From Clarkia xantiana subsp. parviflora (Eukaryota; Streptophyta; Magnoliopsida; Myrtales; Onagraceae), in NCBI GenBank assembly GCA_036873135.1, contig JAPTYO010000023.1, positions 2,739,834-2,803,833 of the forward strand: a DNA stretch of 64,000 bases, written 5' to 3'. Numbering within the stretch: position 1 is the stretch's first letter; each line of letters begins with the position of its first letter. The notes beneath the pieces were generated by a model that saw only the letters and a program-made list of their open reading frames with translations, had not been told where the DNA came from and did no database searches. A program made the translations under genes and the position numbers. Shown here piece after piece: positions 57,860-64,000 of the stretch.

Positions 57860-59095
57860 TCAAGATTTCATGTCAAATTTTGACATAACTTTAGCTGTGT
57901 AAAGTCGATTTAATAAATCTTTTTTATTAGGGATTGGATATCTAATCCATCTTAAAGCTTTATTTAAGGGCTTATAATTGATAACAAGCCATGGAACACC
58001 TCGTTCTAATTCAGCAGCATTCTCAACATAAAATGATGCTGGACAACTCCATGGACTATATGATTTTCTAATCAATCCTTTAGCTAAAAGCTCATCAATT
58101 TCTTTTTTACAAATTTCTAAATGGCGAGGACCCATAGCAATAGGTCTAGCTTTTGTTGGAATTTGTCTTTCGTCAAAGTTTGGTTCATATGGTAAATTTA
58201 CCACATGCTTCTTTCGTTCCCAAAAGGCATTGGGAATATCAGAACAAACTGAATTTTCGATGTATTTTTGTAAATTAGAAATTTTTTCTATCATATAGGA
58301 TGTTTGAATTTTTTCAGCTATCTTTTTATAGCTTATTTCTTGAGTTAAGGAGCTTAGAAAATTTTCTTTTCTCTTAATTTTCTTTTGTATCAAATCAATC
58401 TCGTGATAACGAGGTTCTGTAACAAATTTAAAAGTTATATCTTGTTGATTAACAGTACTTGTAATTCCTTCTTCAGTAATGCTTTTAATATGATAAAGCA
58501 TGTGAAGAAATGGATTTCCAAGAATAACTTCATGGGATAAATTTTTAACCATTATAAATGGCATTTCTAAACAAATTTCTTTATTGCAGACTGCAGTATT
58601 TTGTAGCTTGTATTTTACAAGCATTTTACTACCATCTGCAGTATTTAGAATTTCAGTTGTTTTCGAGAAATATCTCGACGGAACAAGTCCTTCATTGATA
58701 CAATTTAGGTCTGCTCCAGAGTCAACCATTGCAATCACGGAGAAAGAATACTCTCTATGAAAAATAATGTTGACTTTGATATGCCATTTATGAGTAATAA
58801 CTCTATCAAGCATATTGACGAATGTTAAGGAGTTCATAGCTTCTAAAGATTTTTCTCCTTCTTCACAGTCAGTTGCTTCATCTGTTTTAGATTCTAAAAT
58901 GAGAACCCTGGATTTTAAATCACTTAATTCTTTTTTGAGAATTTTTACTTCATGCATTAAATTATTAATATAAGAAGAATCACTAATATCTTCTTCTATG
59001 GGGGACTTAGCTCTCCTTAGAATTTCCTTGAGACTATAAGCCTCAGGTTCTTTTAATTTTAACTGCTTCTCAGGTTTTTTTACTAAACTGCTCAA
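57860..59095 (-). pseudogene. pararetrovirus aspartic protease and N-terminal reverse transcriptase
   Basis: A 411-residue open frame. A coiled coil (about residues 45-70) is followed by the protease active site MVDSGADLNCI (about 122-132), a linker, and the RT N-terminal region with KARPIAMGPRHLEICKKEID and WLVINYKPLNKALRWIRYP. It ends just after MSKFDMKS, where a frame break cuts RT in two. Relatively well preserved. Confidence 0.87.
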
Positions 59096-59169
59096 TATAA
59101 TTTTGTAGCTTTTCTCTCCTTTCTTTCGGATCAGAAATTTGATCTATCATATCTAGTATAAAGTTTTGC

Positions 59170-60694
59170 TCATGGGTAAGAACAAATAATCCATTTTTCT
59201 TTGCAAAGTGATTTGTAATAATTACAATTTCCACTGCAATCAGAATCATTTGACTCATCCTCAAATTCAGATTCATAGGTCTGATCCGATTCATTTGCAG
59301 CGTAAAAATTATTTTTATCTGTAATAACAGACACTTCTAAATCTTGTCCTTCCTTATTGATGAATAGTTTTTCTAAAGTTTTCTTTAGTCCTTCATCAAT
59401 ATCTAGACTATTAATTTTCTTTTTCAATTTACACTTATTAGCATAATGGCCAGGTTTCTGACATTTCCAACATAGTGGAACTGTTTTTTGCTTAGGGTTT
59501 TCGGGTCTTTCTTTCTTCTTTCGTTTAAGAATATATTTTTTCCTAGGATATTTACTAAAGTTTTCATAAACTTTATTAGTCTTTTTCTTGTAAGATTTGT
59601 TTTTCTTAATAGAATTACCAATGGAGGGTAATCCCATTTGTTCACAAAAATCACCAATAATTCTTTTTCCAATAAGTTTCTCCTTTTGGAGTTGGCGATG
59701 TAATTTTATTCCATTGCATAAATTTATGCCCTCAGCGACGATCTCAGAAGACAAGTCGCCGTAAGTGTATATGGAATAAGGAATAATTCCATTATGTTTT
59801 TGCTTAATCCTATGACGGCATTTTCAGCAAAAAAAAAAAAAAAAAAAAATGAGGAAGTCCAGATAAAAAAATTTCTTTCCAGAATTCATTTTGGCTATCT
59901 TCTATAGTAAAAACTTTAGAAAGAAAAACATATTTATACCATTTAAACTGAGATAAGTTTTGACATTTTAAATTCATCAATTGTTCTTGAGATTTATCAA
60001 GTTGTAAAGATGTAGTCCCTATAAAATGTTTTGCTATTGTATATAATAGCGTGTTGACACAATCGGTAATCTGGGTAGGTTGTCCGTTTTGTGTTTCAAT
60101 TTTTATGGCTCGCAGAATATGCAATTTAGCCTCTTCAGGTAGGTGAAAATCCCACCAACCTTTCAATTGACCAGTGAAGCCTTGAATTAAGGCTCTAGAA
60201 ATACTCTCATCAGAAGCACCATTTGTTCTACAAGCAGTCGCATACATGGTCATGTAATTTAACACTGTTTGTATTTGGTACTCTGTCATACCATCAATAT
60301 TCCATTCGGCAATTGAATTTCCATCAAACTGAACATCATTGAACTCGTTACGCAGCTTACGCTGTTCAAGTTGGAGGTCAATGGAAGTTGGCCTATGATA
60401 ATAAGGTTTTGCCGGAATATTGTAAACCAGTTTCTTCTTATAAGAAGTTAACTTATTAACTTGAAATTGATCTTCAGGTTGTTCGGATAAGAACACTTTT
60501 TCAAGCTGATCAATTTTTTCTTCTTCAGAATTAGAAGTTTCGGAATATTTGTCAGACTCGTTTTGCCCCAAAGGAGCACAATCCTTTTCTTTTATTCCAA
60601 GATTACTTAATCTTTTCATAAGTTCTTCTATCATCTCAGTATTTTGAAATTTAAAATGAAGTTTCTCGGAAGGCATGGGTTTAAACAAAACCAT
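59170..60694 (-). pseudogene. pararetrovirus coat protein region with zinc knuckle
   Basis: 59810-60694 carries the coat protein core (acidic N-terminus, then LIQGFTGQLKGWWDFHLP), and 59170-59754 the basic C-terminus with the knuckle CWKCQKPGHYANKC (about 59425-59470). A frameshift near 59760-59830, next to an A-run, separates them. Confidence 0.85.
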
Positions 60695-60869
60695 TTTATC
60701 TATTTGAAATGTTTTTGAATCAAGAACTTCTTTTCATTTAGTATGTACTAATTCTGATTTGAGAATTTCTTGAGAGACATTTTTCTCAATTGGATTTAGT
60801 TGATTTCCCATTGTTTTGAGAGCCAAGTTTGTAAAATTGTTTTGTTCAACAACAGCTTCTACTTTGTCA

Positions 60870-61285
60870 GAGCATCCACAGTGGTATTACGTAAATAATA
60901 CGTAAACGTGGGTCCTACATGTTTATTTAAGTAAAACAACAAAAACTATCTACAGTGGTTTTACATAGCATTCCTTAAAGATGGGACCCACACGTAAATT
61001 TATGTTTTTACGTAAGCATTCCTTAAATTTAAGTAATGCACTACGTATTACGTAACCAATTTTTTATTATAAATTAATTCATTTTATAATTAATGCTAAT
61101 ATCTTATTGGTAGTTGTTGGAAAATTTAATAATAAAATATATTTAAGGAATATGTTTAAGTAATACGATTGCAGAGAAAATATTTTTTACGTGTTTCTTA
61201 AATTTACGTATTACTTAAAGTGTACATAAATGTCTACGTGGCAACTTTAAAGAATACAATTTAGGTAAAACCATTGTGGATGCTC
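60870..61285. mobile_element. PIF/Harbinger-type MITE inserted in the pararetrovirus
   Basis: Termini GAGCATCCACAGTGG and CCATTGTGGATGCTC with a TCA triplet on both sides (60867-60869, 61286-61288). 416 bp, with internal direct and inverted TACGTAA motifs. The viral frame continues on both sides, so the MITE came later. Confidence 0.85.
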
Positions 61286-62215
61286 TCACTTTTCCTATAA
61301 GGAGTTGCTAAAACCTCATCATCATTTATCTTTAAAATTAAATTTACTTCAGGCGGGTGGATACTTTTAGTAACTTTTCCATTCTTAGCAATAAAATCTC
61401 TATAAGAGCTTTCAAGAGGGAGAATAAAATTTTGATCTTCAAAATCATGATATTCTTTTTTCTCTGATATATAAAGAATTTGCATAAATTCAAAAAATTC
61501 GACAAACTCATCACTCCTTTTAAGGAATTTATTATATAAAGAAAAATATTTTCTCTGGTTTTTAATTCTTTTTAAGGAAAACCATTTTCTATGATATGAA
61601 TATTTTGGGAATAAAATAATTCCTTAACAAGACCTTTTAAAGGACATGATTCAATTTCTTCATCAATGGTAATAGTAAATATGCACATATCCGAAAGTGT
61701 TGGAGATTTAACTCTAGCCTCCGATGGTGGTATATTAACTACATATTCAGGTTGATTAACACCGTCAGAAGTAAACCTAGTTCCTGCAATATTATCTTTT
61801 TCAGGATTGGACATAGGTGCAGACGATAAAGACAATCTTCCTTGGGTGAAATTATTGTGGTATGAATTAAGACTATCTTGACCTAGGTTTAGGCGAGCTA
61901 TTCCTCTTTAGAAAGATAATTTCTGAAACACTTGCAACGAATTTTCATTAATTGACCTTATTTTCTTGTTGCGTTGATTGTTAAAGTTGTGATTCTGCTA
62001 TTTATGGGACAACAATCTGACTTTGATACAATGGAACTTGGATTGTTTAATATAAGTTGTAAAAAACACCATTTTAGAGGTCAGATTGATGTTTTTGGGA
62101 TAAATTTTACAGTATAAGTGAGACTGATACCAATTTTGAACACATCAGTTGATATATCAAGGGCTCAGTCTTGATCAAATATTGCATTGTGTATGCTTGT
62201 AGTTTTTCCATCTAT
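61286..62215 (-). pseudogene. pararetrovirus movement-protein remnant and linker
   Basis: 61261-61485 and 61572-61835 are viral polyprotein pieces between movement and coat proteins. Upstream (61900-62215) frames broken by stops resemble the C-terminal half of caulimovirid 30K-type movement proteins (for example the stretch around FKIGISLTYTVKF at about 62100-62140). The N-terminal half is not present in the window. Confidence 0.6.
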
Positions 62216-62332
62216 AACACCCGCTCATTTTTTTAGAAAATTTCCAACAAATACAAATGATATAATAGATATTTAAACATCCCTTCAAACTGATTCAATA
62301 TAAGGGTTTGATATAGGATTTGATATAAAGTA

Positions 62333-63241
62333 GGGTTAAGAACACAATAGGAGCCTGAATGTTTGCTCATGTTGTCAAAAAGGGTCTGAATTGAAAAATA
62401 GTATTATTAAGGGTTTGAATTTTCATGTTTCTGTTTTTTCGGGTTTCCGTCCAAATTTTCTGTTAAATGTAACGGAACCACGTGAAATGACAGAATTACC
62501 CTTTTGCAATTATTATACAATTTATCAGTTTAATTAATGAAATGTGAAATGTCTAAAATACTCATGCACACTAATTATGCCCTTAAGGTCACCACGGCTC
62601 CAGCCACCGCCCCGGCGACCACCACCCCGACTCCGGCAACCACCACCCGGCTCCGGTGACCACCACCCAGCTCCGGCGACCACCACCCAGCTCCGGGGAC
62701 CACCACCCCGACTCCGGCGACCGCCAAAAAAGCTCCGATCGGAGCCACAAAGCTCCGATCGGACACTAATTGACCTAGTCAGAACATTGCTAGGTCAATT
62801 TAACAATTGGGTTCAATTGACCCAATTGGACACTCATGCTAAGTTGACCTAGTCATGGTCTGACTCATGGCTAGGTCGGACAATGGTAGGGTCGCCCGGG
62901 TCCGGTGACCCTAGCCATGGTCCGACCTAGTCATGGTCCGACATAGCCATGGTTGGACCATGGCTAGATTAATTTAGTTCTAGGTACGGTTGAAAATATT
63001 TAAGGGCCATATTGCAAAAAATAAAAAATTTATGACACAAAATTTGAGGATTAAACTGAACAAAATCAAAATTTGAGGCTAGGCATGTGTAAGTCACGTG
63101 ACTATTTAACGGTCAACTCTAACGGTCGGACCAAAAGTATACAATTGGCAAAGATATGGTAAAAAAATAGACAAAACCAAACATGTAATACCAAATGCCA
63201 AATGTGAGAAAACATAGGGCACCAAAAGACCTATAAACCCT
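62333..63241. mobile_element. composite Mutator-like element
   Basis: Left end GGGTTAAGAACACAATAGGA and right end AAAAGACCTATAAACCC are both MULE-like, but they are not copies of each other and no 9-bp duplication is seen. The core has CCGGCGACCACCACCC units (62595-62725), then CTAGGTC / GACCTAG motifs (62770-62985) like those in the element at 6749. The Arg/Pro-rich frame at 62544-62852 is a by-product of this composition. Confidence 0.6.
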
Positions 63242-63266
63242 TAAAACTATTCATATCTATTTTCAT

Positions 63267-63492
63267 TTAGAGGATCCGTGGTTTTATACCGGTAAAAGAA
63301 GTCATCAAGTTGGAGCAATCGATGCCGGCTTTGGAGCAAACTTTCTTGAGCACATTCATCACTGCATCCCTATTTCGACCGCAATAAGCCAGAATAAAGA
63401 TTACTTCTTCTCCAAGTCATCATTAGAAGAAGCTATTATTTGTGTCCTTACCTTCTCAGATTGAATTCATCAACACCCAACTTGTAAATAGC
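63267..63492 (-). pseudogene. 3' end of an unrecognised gene
   Basis: A minus-strand frame from about 63403 to the stop at 63267 reads AYCGRNRDAVMNVLKKVCSK and then AGIDCSNLMTSFTGIKPRIL. A short upstream piece (63452-63492, AIYKLGVDEFNLR) is flanked by AG and GTAAGG, like an exon. The gap between them would be an intron of only 48 bases, shorter than plant introns usually are, so the model is doubtful. The amino-acid pattern looks like real protein but I do not recognise the family. Confidence 0.35.
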
Positions 63493-63583
63493 CTGTTAAA
63501 AGAGAATATGATTGATATGTCATTGCCATTTTTGGCTAAATAAAAGAAACAAGTAAGTAGTGACGACTCTAAACTCATCCAGT

Positions 63584-64000
63584 CAGGGCCGGATCGAGAG
63601 AATTTGAGGCCTAAGACACATTTTAATTTAGAGGAATGATCTATATTCCGAGCGTAACCTGCCGAGTAGTTCCGACTGCTTGTTAAAAATGCCCTAAAAT
63701 TTGAATGATATTACACCTGTTCCACTCAGACTAGTTTCGGAATTACTCGGAACGTTTTATCGGAATATCTATCATTCTTCTTTAATTTAAGGCCCTTTTA
63801 TTTTTTTTTTTTTTTGTCCAGACATTAAACTAATAATTAAACGCAATTTTTATAATTAAAATATTTTTTTGAGCTTCCAATTATGATTTTTTTGTGATTA
63901 TAAACTTAATTGCATAAGACATTCAACCCAATATATAAAATATAAAATGTCTCTACCTAATATGATGCCTCTTAAAACTCGGGGCCTAAAGCCTTTGCTT
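63584..64000. mobile_element. hAT MITE running off the window, with a nested MITE
   Basis: Starts CAGGGCCGGATCGAG, and its far part (TTTTAAGAGGC-type sequence, GGGGCCTAAAGCCTTTGCTT complement) matches the element at 50425 in reverse orientation. The right terminus and target duplication are outside the window. A 150-bp element is inserted at 63631. Confidence 0.8.
63631..63780. mobile_element. small Mutator-like MITE nested in the hAT element
   Basis: Termini GAGGAATGATCTATATTCCG and CGGAATATCTATCATTCTTC are 20-bp inverted repeats. The perfect 9-bp target duplication TTTAATTTA lies at 63622-63630 and 63781-63789. Interior has CCGAGTAGTTCCG-like inverted motifs. Confidence 0.92.

Larger units (their letters stand above)
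55740..62215 (-). mobile_element. endogenous pararetrovirus (Caulimoviridae, florendovirus-like), decayed
   Basis: On the minus strand the order is movement protein remnant, coat protein with CCHC knuckle, aspartic protease, reverse transcriptase, RNase H, then a separate downstream ORF. No integrase and no LTRs are present. This gene order and a second ORF of unknown role after the polyprotein fit the endogenous florendoviruses; petuvirus-like ancestry is the main alternative. Stops, frameshifts, an A-run (59829-59849) and a 416-bp MITE interrupt the polyprotein frame. The 5' part of the movement protein region is missing, so it is a truncated, inactive genomic copy. Confidence 0.87.

Noticed and set aside
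62544..62852. Arg/Pro-rich 102-codon frame
   Set aside because: Produced by the CCGGCGACCACC repeats of the MULE core; no start context or homology.

Overview
This window is AT-rich nuclear DNA from a flowering plant, most likely a eudicot. The evidence is spliced plant genes with GT-AG introns, a nuclear tRNA-Leu, a Helitron, hAT, Mutator-like and Harbinger-type elements, Ty1/copia retrotransposons, and a decayed endogenous pararetrovirus. Nothing prokaryotic or organellar was seen. Species cannot be fixed from sequence alone.

Host genes. (1) 6648-6728, tRNA-Leu(CAG). (2) 7780-10904 (+), a four-exon GH28 exopolygalacturonase of 395 aa. (3) 11931-14358 (+), a five-exon Rho GDP-dissociation inhibitor of 241 aa. 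(4) 15284-18004 (-), a seven-exon TBC-domain Rab GTPase-activating protein of 397 aa, convergent with RhoGDI. (5) 28128-29755 (-), translation factor eIF1A, split by a 1,185-bp hAT element with a perfect 8-bp target duplication. (6) 33727-37740 (-), an eleven-exon DUF1664 membrane/coiled-coil protein of 316 aa. (7) 48496-49053 (+), a single-exon plant protein of unknown function, 185 aa. Fragments of a RhoGDI copy, a plant-mobile-domain gene, a lipase and one unrecognised gene are also present.

Layout. 1-3960 is a truncated copia element, followed by a duplicated piece of RhoGDI joined to a plant-mobile-domain pseudogene (to about 5.6 kb) and a copia gag remnant. 6.6-18 kb is the main gene island. 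18-26 kb is repeat-rich: a Mutator-like element, a SINE, a tandem duplication, a gypsy-like LTR piece and a second copia. 26-38 kb carries the interrupted eIF1A, a complete non-autonomous Helitron with a nested hAT, and the DUF1664 gene. 38-43.1 kb is a third copia with both LTRs. 43.3-47.8 kb holds Mutator-like and hAT elements. 48.2-49.1 kb is one gene. 50-55 kb is more transposons plus a lipase fragment. 55.7-62.2 kb is an endogenous caulimovirid (florendovirus-like) on the minus strand, itself cut by a Harbinger-type MITE. The last 1.8 kb is a composite Mutator-like element, a gene fragment and a hAT element running off the end.

Main points. Many insertions can be delimited to the base by target duplications (9 bp Mutator-like, 8 bp hAT, 3 bp Harbinger, A/T for the Helitron). 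RhoGDI and the RabGAP, two neighbouring small-GTPase regulators, each carry an intronic tandem array that copies the upstream exon end together with its 5' splice site. The third copia is full of short palindromes sharing a C-N-G-A-A loop with different stems. The DUF1664 gene has a GC-AG intron and, in intron 3, an in-frame open segment with a usable acceptor that would add 94 residues.
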